From Ruminococcus sp. YE71 (lineage in GTDB: Bacteria; Bacillota; Clostridia; Oscillospirales; Ruminococcaceae): a DNA stretch of 64,000 nt. The notes under the pieces are model-generated. The model did not search any database. It saw only the letters and a list, made by a program, of their open reading frames with translations, and was not told where the DNA came from. The translations under genes and the position numbers were made by a program. Every line of letters begins with the position of its first letter. Positions within the stretch are counted from its first letter, which is position 1. Positions 16,666 to 25,057 of this stretch are shown one piece after another. The stretch lies in the NCBI RefSeq assembly GCF_900119155.1, contig NZ_FPIR01000003.1, positions 124,001-188,000 on the forward strand, given 5' to 3'.

Positions 16666-17469
16666 ATGAGAGGAACAGTAATCAAAGGTATCATCGGCGG
16701 AACGGCAGCAGCCGCGGGAGCTTATGCGGCAGGCAGACATCTTTTCCGCACCGAAGCGAATACGAAAAATATGTACGGCAGCCTTGACTACGGGCTGACT
16801 GCCCTGAAGAGCCGCTACAGCGTCAGACAGCTCGACGCGGGCAAGTTTTCCGACCTGAAAATGAACCCGCTGATGAAGTTCCATGTCGATCAGTACGATA
16901 TCGAAGGTCTCGGGAACCTTGCGGTCATGACCACGAAGATGAAGCCGATGCAGATGTGCTCCTTCGTGCTGACCCCCTGCGGAGTCAATGTTCCGCTCAT
17001 GTCCCTCGACCTCATATACATCATGGGAAAGCGCAAGTTCATCGTTGAGTTCTACGACCTTGTGGGCGACACCGAAACGGAAGAGTACCGTCAGGTGGTC
17101 TCCGAACTGTCCGTGCTGCGCGATGAATTCTCTGACCTTGCGGACGAGAAACCGAAGAAAGCCGAGAGCGGCGAATGGCTCAAGTCCGAAAGCTCCCTCA
17201 TAATGCACAAGGAATTCCCCGCCGCAAAGGACGAGCGCGGAGCGGCTCTGGTCAGAAGAGCCCTCGACATCTACCTCGGTGCCGCCGAAAAAGCAGGAAG
17301 AGCTTCCGACGCCGACAGAGACGCACAGCAGGCCGCCACTAACGCATACGTCGAAAGACTGCTGGGCGACGGCGGCGTTTCTACCGAAATGTTCATAAAG
17401 TCCTTCGGCAGAGAAATGACCGAGGACTTCTACCGCAAGGTATTTTTCGCCTGCCCAAACGCAGGATAA
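16666..17469 (+). CDS. Unknown protein, faint resemblance to ferredoxin-dependent bilin reductases
   Basis: 267 residues from the ATG behind GGAAGGA (eight bases); an in-frame ATG at 16591 lies upstream of the transcript start. The N-terminus (VIKGIIGGTAAAAGAYAAGRHLF) could be a weak membrane anchor. I do not recognise the family with certainty. The middle (FVLTPCGVNVPLMSLDLIYI, then KFIVEFYDL) and the end (a YLGAAEKA...YVERLLG...MFIKSFG...DFYRKVFF pattern) recall the order of motifs in the HY2/PcyA bilin reductase family, but this is by eye only. It lies between the AraC regulator and the GH51 gene, about 40 bases before the latter, and may share its transcript. Confidence 0.6.
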   Translation: MRGTVIKGIIGGTAAAAGAYAAGRHLFRTEANTKNMYGSLDYGLTALKSRYSVRQLDAGKFSDLKMNPLMKFHVDQYDIEGLGNLAVMTTKMKPMQMCSFVLTPCGVNVPLMSLDLIYIMGKRKFIVEFYDLVGDTETEEYRQVVSELSVLRDEFSDLADEKPKKAESGEWLKSESSLIMHKEFPAAKDERGAALVRRALDIYLGAAEKAGRASDADRDAQQAATNAYVERLLGDGGVSTEMFIKSFGREMTEDFYRKVFFACPNAG

Positions 17470-17511
17470 CACGATCTCTCAACTCCATGTCGCATGAAAG
17501 GAAACAACAGC

Positions 17512-18990
17512 ATGAAAAATTTCAAAATGGTAATAAACGCCTGTGATAAGATCGGGCACATCAACCGCGAGATATACGGCCACTTCTCCGAACATCTCGG
17601 AAGATGCATCTACAACGGCATCTACGTCGGAGAGAACAGCCCTGTCCCGAATATCCACGGCATCCGCACCGATATCGTCGAGGCATTCAGGAACATCCGC
17701 CTGCCCGTACTGCGCTGGCCCGGCGGATGCTTCGCGGACGAATATCACTGGAAGAACGGCATCGGAGAAAAATCGAAACGCGCAAAGATGGTGAACACCA
17801 ACTGGGGCGGCGTCACCGAAGACAACAGCTTCGGCACTCACGAGTTCATGGAGCTCTGCGAGCTGGTGGGCTGCGAACCCTACATCTCGGGCAACGTGGG
17901 CAGCGGCACGGTCAGAGAGCTTTCCGAATGGGTGGAGTACATGACCTTCGAGGGCGTTTCCCCGATGGCTGACCTTCGCCGCGAGAACGGCAGAGAAAAA
18001 CCCTGGAAACTGAAATACCTCGGCATCGGCAACGAGAACTGGGGATGCGGCGGCAACATGAGCCCCGAATACTACGCGGAAGTGTACAGACAGTACGCCA
18101 GCTTCTGCAAGAACTACAACGGAAATCAGCTGTACAAGATAGCCTGCGGTCCCAACAGCAGCGACTACGACTGGACAGAGACCATCATGAAGAGACTCTT
18201 CCACGACCACCGCTGGCAGGCAAACGGCATATCGCTCCACTTCTACTCGATACCCGACTGGAACAACAAGGGCTTTGCGGTGGAATTCGACGACGAGGAT
18301 TACTACACACTGCTGGCGACCACCAACTTCACCGAATCGCTCATCACCCGTCACGCCGAGATAATGAACCGCTACGACCCCGACGGAAATATCGGGCTCA
18401 TCGTTGACGAGTGGGGCACATGGTACGACGTCGAGAAGGGCACGAACCCCGGATTCCTCTATCAGCAGAACACGATGCGCGACGCTATGGTCGCGGCTGT
18501 CTCGCTGAACATCTTCAACCGCCACTGCGACCGCGTGAAGATGGCGAACATCGCGCAGGTCTGCAACGTGCTTCAGGCGATAGTCCTGACCGAGGGCGAC
18601 AAGCTGGTGAAAACGCCGACCTACCACATCTTCGACCTGTTCAAGAACCATCAGGACGGCGAGTGTGTATACTGCTGGTCGGAGAACGAGGACCTCTGCG
18701 AGGGAAAGAATATCCCGATGATAACAAGTTCCGCATCGTTGAAGGACGGCGTCATGACGATAACCGCCGCGAACGTTTCGCTTAAAGAAGAAGCCGAGAT
18801 AAGCTGTGATATCGTTGGTTTTGAGGGCAAGGAAGTAAGTGTGAGACTGCTGACGGGCGACGCACATGACCATAATACCTTTGAAGCCCCCGAAGCGGTA
18901 ACGATAAAGCCCCATACCGCAGAACTGAAAGACGGCAAACTGACAGTAAAACTCCCCGCCACCTCAGCCGCAGAAATAACAATACGCTAA
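17512..18990 (+). CDS. abfA: Intracellular alpha-L-arabinofuranosidase, GH51
   Basis: 492 residues. The ATG at 17512 has AAAGGA about ten bases upstream; the ATG at 17494 overlaps that site. GH51 features: [20 protein letters not shown] near the start, [17 protein letters not shown], the acid/base glutamate in [11 protein letters not shown] (about 175) and the nucleophile in VDEWGTWYD (about 300). There is no signal peptide, so it removes terminal arabinofuranosyl units from imported arabino-oligosaccharides in the cytoplasm. The upstream AraC-type regulator may control it. A strong terminator follows. Confidence 0.95.
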   Translation: MKNFKMVINACDKIGHINREIYGHFSEHLGRCIYNGIYVGENSPVPNIHGIRTDIVEAFRNIRLPVLRWPGGCFADEYHWKNGIGEKSKRAKMVNTNWGGVTEDNSFGTHEFMELCELVGCEPYISGNVGSGTVRELSEWVEYMTFEGVSPMADLRRENGREKPWKLKYLGIGNENWGCGGNMSPEYYAEVYRQYASFCKNYNGNQLYKIACGPNSSDYDWTETIMKRLFHDHRWQANGISLHFYSIPDWNNKGFAVEFDDEDYYTLLATTNFTESLITRHAEIMNRYDPDGNIGLIVDEWGTWYDVEKGTNPGFLYQQNTMRDAMVAAVSLNIFNRHCDRVKMANIAQVCNVLQAIVLTEGDKLVKTPTYHIFDLFKNHQDGECVYCWSENEDLCEGKNIPMITSSASLKDGVMTITAANVSLKEEAEISCDIVGFEGKEVSVRLLTGDAHDHNTFEAPEAVTIKPHTAELKDGKLTVKLPATSAAEITIR

Positions 18991-18995
18991 AAAGA

Positions 18996-19027
18996 AATGC
19001 TCCTCTGTCCCAGAGGAGCATTTTTTA
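18996..19027 (+). terminator. Terminator of the GH51 gene
   Basis: AATGCTCCTCTG and CAGAGGAGCATT form an 11-12 bp stem around TCC, followed by six T. Confidence 0.93.
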
Positions 19028-19049
19028 TAAGAAAACCCACACACCCGCC

Positions 19050-19345
19050 CCGTCCTCGCCAGAGACCAAAAAAGTTTAGGAGGGAGTCCAGAGGGAGACC
19101 CTTTTCAAAGGGTCCCCTCTGGCGAGGTTTGGAGCAGAGCTCCAATTTGCGCCAAAGGCGCAACAAACCAAACCCCATCACAAACACCCCGAAAAACCCC
19201 ACCCATAAAATCGGCAAATCCCGACACCCCACCCAAAAAAGCACAAAGCAAAACCCCCAAACCATCCCCCGAAAACACACAGATTTGCCGATTTTATTTT
19301 GGCGAGAGAGCGAAGCGATTCGAGCCAAAGACCGATTTCGCCGCA
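19050..19345 (+). repeat. Intergenic mosaic repeat A, copy A3
   Basis: Module 1 starts with CCGTCCTCGCCAGAGACC and contains GGGAGACCCTTTTCAAAGGG. Module 2 arms are ATAAAATCGGCAAATC (19205-19220) and GATTTGCCGATTTTAT (19282-19297), the same subtype as A2. The trailing hairpin is GGCGAGAGAGCGAAGCGATT...GAGCC rather than the CCAAAAG form of A1 and A4. It sits directly after the GH51 terminator. Confidence 0.82.
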
Positions 19346-19390
19346 AGGCGAAACACCCCCGACCACCCCGAAACCGCGAAAATCTTTTCA

Positions 19391-19602
19391 TAATGTTAAT
19401 AATATGCCGCTTAATACAATTGTGTAATATGATATAATTAACTCATAAAATGCGGATTTTTATGTGCAAAACCTCTGCATCAACGCCAAAAAGCAAGGTT
19501 TCATATCTTCGCATCAAGCGCATTTCTTCTGAATGATATGTAAAATCAACAAATCAAAGTGTAAACAAAGCCGACAATTAGTGCAACTGTACAAAATTTC
19601 GG
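19391..19602. other. AT-rich intergenic DNA before the VTC operon
   Basis: No gene, RNA or clear promoter was recognised here. The stretch is AT-rich and holds only a weak GATATAATT box near 19430. Confidence 0.45.
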
Positions 19603-19603
19603 T

Positions 19604-19658
19604 TTAAAGTAAACTTAAAGGATAATATAAGGTTCATTTAAGTTACGGCATATATAAT
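19604..19658 (+). promoter_or_regulatory. Four 11-bp phased direct repeats and -10 box of the VTC operon
   Basis: TTAAAG, TTAAAG, TATAAG and TTTAAG begin at 19604, 19615, 19626 and 19637, exactly 11 bases apart. They end six bases before a TATAAT at 19653-19658, and no -35 box is present. This is the geometry of PhoB/PhoP-type (OmpR-family) activator sites that replace the -35. Control by phosphate would suit a polyphosphate polymerase gene, but the regulator is inferred. Confidence 0.55.
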
Positions 19659-19714
19659 TGATTACAGAAACAAGGAACAGACAAAACGACCGACACACGA
19701 AAGGGTGAATGAAT

Positions 19715-20479
19715 ATGGCACAGGAAGTGTTCAAAAGAACAGAAAAGAAATACCTCCTTACTAAGGAACAGTTCGAGCGGCTGAGTGCAAGACTCGATGA
19801 ATATATGAAAAAGGACAGGTACTTCGAGAGCGATATAATGAGCGTATATTACGATACTCCCGACTACAGACTGATACGCGCTTCCCTCGATAAACCCGTG
19901 TTCAAGGAAAAGGTCAGACTCCGTACATACGGCGTTCCGACAGGCGACAGCACAGCGTTCCTTGAGTATAAGAGAAAGTACAAGGGCATCGTCTACAAAC
20001 GCAGGACTTTCATGGAACTCAATGAGGTGCTGAGATTCATCGACGGCGAGAAGGTCAGGGAAAATAACCCCCAGATAGAAAATGAACTCAGATATGCGTT
20101 CAGGGTCTACGAGGGTCTCGCGCCGAGAATGCTGATAAGCTACCACAGACTCGCTTACTCGGGTATCGAGGACCCGAACCTCCGCATAACTTTCGACGAC
20201 AGGATAATCTACCGCGGCTACGACCTCGACCTCAGAAACGGTATCTACGGCAGAGAACTCCTTAAAGACGGTCAGAGACTTATGGAGATAAAGATTCCCA
20301 ACGCGATGCCGCTGTGGCTTTCGCATATCTTAGACGACCTGAAAATATTCCCCTCGTCCTTCTCGAAGTACGGCAAGGCTTACACCACGCTGATGATCGA
20401 GAACAGACTTAACGGCAGAGACGGTCTTTCGGCTGAAAAGACCACCTCAAACCCTAAGCGGTACAAGACGGCGATCTGA
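19715..20479 (+). CDS. VTC-domain polyphosphate polymerase-like protein
   Basis: 254 residues from the ATG that has AAGGGTG eight bases upstream (an ATG at 19709 is too close). The VTC domain shows the tunnel-fold basic motifs: RTEKKYLLT, SVYYDTPDYRLI, KEKVRLRTYG, FLEYKRKYKGIVYKRR, and near the end RLMEIKIPNAMPLW and SSFSKYGKAY. In yeast VTC4 this domain makes polyphosphate from ATP; bacterial stand-alone VTC proteins are commonly annotated as polyphosphate polymerases. It is followed by DUF4956 and a beta-helix lipoprotein, a recurrent neighbourhood in Clostridia. Confidence 0.88.
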   Translation: MAQEVFKRTEKKYLLTKEQFERLSARLDEYMKKDRYFESDIMSVYYDTPDYRLIRASLDKPVFKEKVRLRTYGVPTGDSTAFLEYKRKYKGIVYKRRTFMELNEVLRFIDGEKVRENNPQIENELRYAFRVYEGLAPRMLISYHRLAYSGIEDPNLRITFDDRIIYRGYDLDLRNGIYGRELLKDGQRLMEIKIPNAMPLWLSHILDDLKIFPSSFSKYGKAYTTLMIENRLNGRDGLSAEKTTSNPKRYKTAI

Positions 20480-20552
20480 ACGCCGACACAGCCCTTAACA
20501 GGACATATCGGAAAATATCACATATAGTAATATACAGAAAGAGGAAACGACC

Positions 20553-21239
20553 ATGAATTACTTTACTTCGGATATTTCGAGCCTGTTCAAATTCTCGACA
20601 GGTTCTCTCACACTCAGCACTATGCTGATATGCACGGCAGTCTCGCTGCTGATAGGCGCAGTCATCGCCTACGTGTTCGGCAGAGGCGAAAAGACCTCCA
20701 AGGGCTTCGCGATGACCCTTACTCTCCTGCCCGCTATCGTTCAGATGGTCATCATGCTGGTCAACGGCGACGTCGGAACGGGCGTGGCGGTAATGGGCGC
20801 GTTCGGACTGGTAAGATTCCGCTCCGCACCCGGCTCGGCTAAGGAGATATGCGCGATATTCCTCGCGATGGCGGCAGGTCTCGCCACCGCTACCCAGCAC
20901 CTTCTTGCGGCTATCATCTTCACGGCAGTCATCTGCGCGGTGAGCATGGCTCTGACCGCACTCGGCGGAAAGGCTTCCGAGGAAAAGACGCTGAAGATCA
21001 CCATCCCCGAATCCCTCGACTACAGCGGCGCGTTCTCGGATATATTCGAGAAGTACACCGCGAGCAATTCCCTCGACGAGGTAAAGACCTCCAACATGGG
21101 CAGCCTCTACAAACTGAGCTACACCATAACCCTTAAAGATCCTTCTCAGGAAAAGCAGATGATCGACGAGCTGCGTGAGCGCAACGGCAACCTTGAGATC
21201 GCCTGCGGCAGACCTGTCACCAACAGCGACAGACTCTGA
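20553..21239 (+). CDS. DUF4956 membrane protein
   Basis: 228 residues. About four hydrophobic helices in the first 140 residues (STMLICTAVSLLIGAVIAYVF, MTLTLLPAIVQMVIMLV, CAIFLAMAAGLATATQHLLA, IIFTAVICAVSMAL) contain the family motif GAFGLVRFRSAPGSAKEI; a soluble C-terminal domain of about 80 residues faces the cytoplasm. Its function is unknown; it regularly accompanies VTC-domain proteins and may couple polyphosphate synthesis to the membrane (inference). GAGGAAA precedes the ATG; 73 bases separate it from the VTC gene. Confidence 0.88.
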   Translation: MNYFTSDISSLFKFSTGSLTLSTMLICTAVSLLIGAVIAYVFGRGEKTSKGFAMTLTLLPAIVQMVIMLVNGDVGTGVAVMGAFGLVRFRSAPGSAKEICAIFLAMAAGLATATQHLLAAIIFTAVICAVSMALTALGGKASEEKTLKITIPESLDYSGAFSDIFEKYTASNSLDEVKTSNMGSLYKLSYTITLKDPSQEKQMIDELRERNGNLEIACGRPVTNSDRL

Positions 21240-21283
21240 TAAACAAAGACCTATCAAAAACTCTCCCTTATCATTATTTTTTC

Positions 21284-21314
21284 CGACCTGCTTGCAAACT
21301 CTGTAAGCAGGTCG
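21284..21314 (+). other. Intercistronic hairpin between DUF4956 and the lipoprotein gene
   Basis: CGACCTGCTT and AAGCAGGTCG are perfect 10-bp arms around an 11-base loop. A T-run precedes it and an A-run follows, so it is not a plus-strand terminator; it may stabilise the upstream mRNA or adjust expression of the downstream gene. Confidence 0.55.
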
Positions 21315-21358
21315 AAAAACAAAATGGGGTAAATTTAAAAATGAAAGGAAGATCCTAT

Positions 21359-23410
21359 ATGAAAAAAATGAAGATAACAGCAGCTGCTCTGGCGGCGATA
21401 ATGACAGTGAGCTTCGCGGGTTGCTCCGCGGCTGACGATAACTCGGGACTGACACAGAAGACCAATGCGGCGGCTTCAAACGATATTTCGGTATCCTCCC
21501 TCTCTCAGGAAGACATTTCCGTTTCCGCCGAGGACAAGGACGTGGGCTACGAAGAGACCGACTCCACTGCCATCGCACTCAGCGGCTCCGATGCCGAGAT
21601 AAACGGCTCGGGCGCGGAGATCTCCGACGGGGTGCTCACCATCTCGGAAGCAGGCACCTATGTCCTCTCGGGCAGCTTCAAGGGTCAGATATACGTTAAG
21701 AGCAAGGGCAGTGAGATCAAGCTCGTGCTCAACGGCGTGACCGTTACGAACGACACCCACGCCGCACTCCTCGTTGACAAGGCGAATAAGGTCACGCTGA
21801 CCGTGAACGAAGGCACGGAAAACAGCTTTACCGACGGCAGTTCCTACACGCTGACAGGTGACGACGACAACACCGACGCGGCAATATTCTCGCGGTCCGA
21901 CCTCACCATCAACGGCGGCGGTACTCTGACCGTCAACGGCAAATACAAGCACGGCATCGTCTGCAAGGACGAACTGGTCATCACGGGCGGCGACATCACC
22001 GTTGACGCGGCTTCGTCGGGCATCAAGGCGAAGGATGACGTGAAGATAGGCGGCGGCACGATAAACATCACCGCAGGCTCGAACGGCATCGCGGCAACCA
22101 ACGACGAGGACGAGACAAAGGGCTTCATCGCAGTAACGGGCGGTACCGTAGTTATCAGCTCGGCAGGCGACGGCATTCAGGCTGAGACTACGCTCCGCAT
22201 CGAGGACGGGACCCTCGACATCACCACGGGCGGCGGCTCGGCAAACGCCAGCATGAAGTCCGACGGTCAGCCCAACGGCGGCTGGGGAAACTGGGACAAG
22301 GGCGACTTTACACCTCCCGACGGGTCTGACGGCAAGATTCCTCCTAACGGCATGACTCCTCCCGACGGTATGACTCCTCCCGACGGGTTCGACGGCAAGA
22401 CTCCTCCCGATGGCATGACACCTCCCGACGGGTTCGGCGGCGGAAACGGAAATACCGCCGTGGAGACCGCAGCCATCACGCAGACTTCGGACACGTCTTC
22501 CTCGAAGACTTCCGCCGACAGCGGATCTTCCGATTCGGCGAAGGCGCTGAAGGCAGGCAAGGCGATAGAGGTCGCAGGCGGCAGCATCACCATCAACAGC
22601 TCGGACGACTCGGTACACTCGGACGGCAGCGTCTACATCAGCGGCGGCACGCTGACCGCAAACTCGGGCGACGACGGTATCCACGCAGGCAGCGACCTTG
22701 AAATAGCAGGCGGCACGGTGGACATTCAGAAGAGCTATGAGGGCATCGAAGGTCTGAACATCACCGTTTCGGGCGGCGACGTGAAGGTCACCTCGTCGGA
22801 CGACGGCTTCAACGCGGCAGGCGGCAGTGACACAGGTTCGGCTGACCGCATGGGCAGAGACAGCTTCAACACCTCCGACGGCGGAAGCTACAAGCTGACC
22901 ATCTCGGGCGGCACGGTATACGTCAACGCTAACGGCGACGGTCTCGACTCGAACGGCGACCTGTACGTGACAGGCGGTGTCATCTGCGTGGACGGTCCGA
23001 CCAACGGCGGCAACGGCGCACTCGACTTCGGCGACTTCGGAAGTACGGCGCAGATAACGGGCGGCACCATCGTGGCGCTTGGTGCGCAGGGCATGGAAGT
23101 CGGATTCGGCGAGACCTCGACGCAGTACAGCATACTGCATAACTTCTCCTCGACCGCGGAAGCAGGCACGGAATTCACCGTGACCGACGAAAGCGGAAAG
23201 GTGATATTCACATTCACGTCGGCGAAGAGCTGGCAGAGCGCGGTATTCTCAAGTGCAGACCTGACCACAGGCAAATACACGCTGACCGCAGGCAGTCAGA
23301 GCGATACAGTCGAAGTAAGCTCAATCGTGACCTCGAATTCGACAGGCATGAGCTTCGGCGGCGGCGGATTCGGCGGCGGCAACGGCAAAGGCGGCTTCGG
23401 CAGAAGATAA
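21359..23410 (+). CDS. Lipoprotein with carbohydrate-binding-type beta-helix repeats (DUF4353-like)
   Basis: 683 residues from the ATG with AAAGGAAG about seven bases upstream. A lipoprotein signal ends at SFAGCSAAD (Cys about 21). Most of the chain is made of right-handed beta-helix-like turns with the pattern GG-x-I/V-x-I/V-x-x-x-x-x-G-I (for example GGGTINITAGSNGIAA and GGTVYVNANGDGLDSNGD), typical of DUF4353 proteins. A proline-rich insertion near residues 315-360 repeats TPPDGM/TPPDGF. The C-terminus ends in GGGGFGGGNGKGGFGRR, very glycine rich. Likely exported and anchored outside the membrane. It follows VTC and DUF4956 and presumably belongs to the same surface or storage system; the function is unknown. 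Confidence 0.82.
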   Translation: MKKMKITAAALAAIMTVSFAGCSAADDNSGLTQKTNAAASNDISVSSLSQEDISVSAEDKDVGYEETDSTAIALSGSDAEINGSGAEISDGVLTISEAGTYVLSGSFKGQIYVKSKGSEIKLVLNGVTVTNDTHAALLVDKANKVTLTVNEGTENSFTDGSSYTLTGDDDNTDAAIFSRSDLTINGGGTLTVNGKYKHGIVCKDELVITGGDITVDAASSGIKAKDDVKIGGGTINITAGSNGIAATNDEDETKGFIAVTGGTVVISSAGDGIQAETTLRIEDGTLDITTGGGSANASMKSDGQPNGGWGNWDKGDFTPPDGSDGKIPPNGMTPPDGMTPPDGFDGKTPPDGMTPPDGFGGGNGNTAVETAAITQTSDTSSSKTSADSGSSDSAKALKAGKAIEVAGGSITINSSDDSVHSDGSVYISGGTLTANSGDDGIHAGSDLEIAGGTVDIQKSYEGIEGLNITVSGGDVKVTSSDDGFNAAGGSDTGSADRMGRDSFNTSDGGSYKLTISGGTVYVNANGDGLDSNGDLYVTGGVICVDGPTNGGNGALDFGDFGSTAQITGGTIVALGAQGMEVGFGETSTQYSILHNFSSTAEAGTEFTVTDESGKVIFTFTSAKSWQSAVFSSADLTTGKYTLTAGSQSDTVEVSSIVTSNSTGMSFGGGGFGGGNGKGGFGRR

Positions 23411-23429
23411 AAAAGAACACACAACACCC

Positions 23430-23710
23430 CACGTCCACGCCAGAGACTCAAAAAGTTTAGGGGGTCCGGGCGACCCTTTTCAAAGGGTCCCCGGCAGGGG
23501 CTCGGGGACAGAGTCCCCGCCCTCGGAACATGGCTTTGAAGAAAAAGCGCACAAACGTCCCGACCAAATATAAAATCGGCATTTCCCGAAAAACGAGAAG
23601 AAGAACTCCGCACGAAAGCAGAGCTCAAAAGAACCCTCGAAGCGCGAAATGCCGATTTTATTTTGCCAAAAGAGCGAAGCGACTTTTGGCAAAGTCCCCG
23701 ATGCCGCAAA
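23430..23710 (+). repeat. Intergenic mosaic repeat A, copy A4
   Basis: Module 1 has CGCCAGAGACTCAAAAAGTT, CGACCCTTTTCAAAGGGTC and GGGGCTCGGGGACAGAGTCC, ending at GGAACATGGCTTTGA. Module 2 arms are ATAAAATCGGCATTTC (23570-23585) and GAAATGCCGATTTTAT (23646-23661), followed by the hairpin TTTGCCAAAAG...CTTTTGGCAAA at 23662-23693. This is the same subtype as A1. The rest of the gap to 23856 is AT-rich without a gene. Confidence 0.85.
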
Positions 23711-23856
23711 GCGGCATAAAAAGCACACTTCAAAAAAGCCACCCTCAAAAAAACTGAACCCCCCACCAAACCGACCCCAAAAACCGAATAATAAACAAAC
23801 ACAGCACCCCAACTGTCCGAATAATTAAACAATATGTAAAACTTTCATTCGGGCGC

Positions 23857-23885
23857 TTGACAAGGAAAATAATGAAGTGTATAAT
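23857..23885 (+). promoter_or_regulatory. Promoter of the str operon (rpsL)
   Basis: Consensus TTGACA and TATAAT, 17 bases apart, about 60 bases before rpsL. Confidence 0.92.
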
Positions 23886-23944
23886 AGATTAGTGTGCAGG
23901 CGAAGTGTCTGCATACGTAAATCTATCGCGAAAGGAGAGAGAAT

Positions 23945-24364
23945 ATGCCAACCTTTAACCAGCTCGTAAAGAAGGGAAGAGACAGCTTCGAGACCAAGTC
24001 GACCGCACCTGCACTTCAGAAGGGTTACAACTCCAAGAAGAAGAAGGTAATCGACCAGAGCTGCCCCCAGAAGAGAGGCGTCTGCACCGCAGTTCGTACC
24101 GCTACCCCTAAGAAGCCTAACTCCGCAATGAGAAAGATCGCAAGAGTTAAGCTGACAAACGGCACCGAGGTAACAGCTTATATCCCCGGTATCGGTCATA
24201 ACCTCCAGGAGCACAGCGTTGTTCTTATCAGAGGCGGCCGTGTTAAGGACCTCCCCGGTACTCGTTACCACATCATCAGAGGCACCCTTGATGCTCAGGG
24301 CGTTGCAAAGAGAATGCAGGCTCGCTCGAAGTACGGCGCAAAGAGACCTAAGGCAGGTAAGTAA
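23945..24364 (+). CDS. rpsL: 30S ribosomal protein S12
   Basis: 139 residues, highly conserved: [11 protein letters not shown] at the start, [20 protein letters not shown] (containing the streptomycin-site lysine region), [20 protein letters not shown] and [21 protein letters not shown]12 forms part of the decoding centre. First gene of the str operon; AAAGGAG lies before the ATG. Confidence 0.99.
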   Translation: MPTFNQLVKKGRDSFETKSTAPALQKGYNSKKKKVIDQSCPQKRGVCTAVRTATPKKPNSAMRKIARVKLTNGTEVTAYIPGIGHNLQEHSVVLIRGGRVKDLPGTRYHIIRGTLDAQGVAKRMQARSKYGAKRPKAGK

Positions 24365-24459
24365 GCCGAAAAGTCTTTTTAAAGCGTGAACGCACTTTAA
24401 GTGCAAACATTCAAAAAGGTTAAAACTCATTGTCGCATTGCTGCGAAGACCACAGTAAT

Positions 24460-24490
24460 GGCGGACGGATAATATATATATCCTTGCCGC
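24460..24490 (+). other. Possible structured element between rpsL and rpsG
   Basis: GGCGGACGGATA can pair imperfectly with TATCCTTGCCGC within the unusually long 204-base rpsL-rpsG gap; a GCACTTTAAGTGC palindrome lies further upstream near 24390. In E. coli S7 binds this intercistronic region to repress its own operon, so an equivalent site is conceivable here. The structure is unproven. Confidence 0.3.
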
Positions 24491-24568
24491 TTAATACTGA
24501 ACGGGGTCACGGGGAAAGCCCGTGAAACGAGTACCTGTGAATTCATTTTTGTGAAGGAGGGAATTACA

Positions 24569-25039
24569 GTGCCAAGAAGAGGTAAGGTTACTAAGAGAGA
24601 CGTGCTCGAGGATCCGGTATACAAGTCCAAGCTCGTAACTCGTCTCGTAAACAACATCATGCTCGACGGCAAGAAGGGCGTTGCTCAGAAGATCGTATAC
24701 GGCGCTTTCGAGATCGTTGAGGAAAAGACGGGTCGTCCCGCACTCGAGGTATTCGAGGAGGCTATGGAGAATATCATGCCTGAACTCGAGGTAAAGGCTC
24801 GCCGTGTCGGCGGTGCTACCTATCAGGTTCCTATGGAGGTTCGTCCTGACAGACGTCAGACTCTCGGACTCCGCTGGATAACCAAGTTCTCCAGAGAGAG
24901 AAACGAGGATACCATGAAGGAGAGACTCGCAGCAGAGATCCTCGACGCTATCAACGGTGTCGGCGGTTCCTGCAAGAAGCGTGACGAAACTCACAGAATG
25001 GCTGAAGCTAACAAGGCTTTCGCTCACTACAGATGGTAA
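24569..25039 (+). CDS. rpsG: 30S ribosomal protein S7
   Basis: 156 residues starting at a GTG (24569) with AAGGAGG eight bases upstream; the in-frame GTG at 24551 precedes that site. Conserved S7 features include [49 protein letters not shown] and the C-terminal NKAFAHYRW. It binds the 3' domain of 16S rRNA and nucleates head assembly. 18 bases separate it from fusA. Confidence 0.99.
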   Translation: MPRRGKVTKRDVLEDPVYKSKLVTRLVNNIMLDGKKGVAQKIVYGAFEIVEEKTGRPALEVFEEAMENIMPELEVKARRVGGATYQVPMEVRPDRRQTLGLRWITKFSRERNEDTMKERLAAEILDAINGVGGSCKKRDETHRMAEANKAFAHYRW

Positions 25040-25057
25040 TTCGTATAGGAGGATATT

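Noticed and set aside
17479-18915. A 478-codon minus-strand frame over the GH51 gene
   Set aside because: Antisense to a gene with both catalytic glutamates in place; no promoter or RBS.
22306-22436. CRISPR-like array from the repeated CCTCCCGACGG units
   Set aside because: The units are in-frame coding repeats (TPPDG) of the lipoprotein, irregularly spaced and without unique spacers.
21476-23140. A 554-codon minus-strand frame over the lipoprotein gene
   Set aside because: Antisense shadow of a repetitive GC-rich gene. The sequence is His/Arg/Val-rich without any motif.
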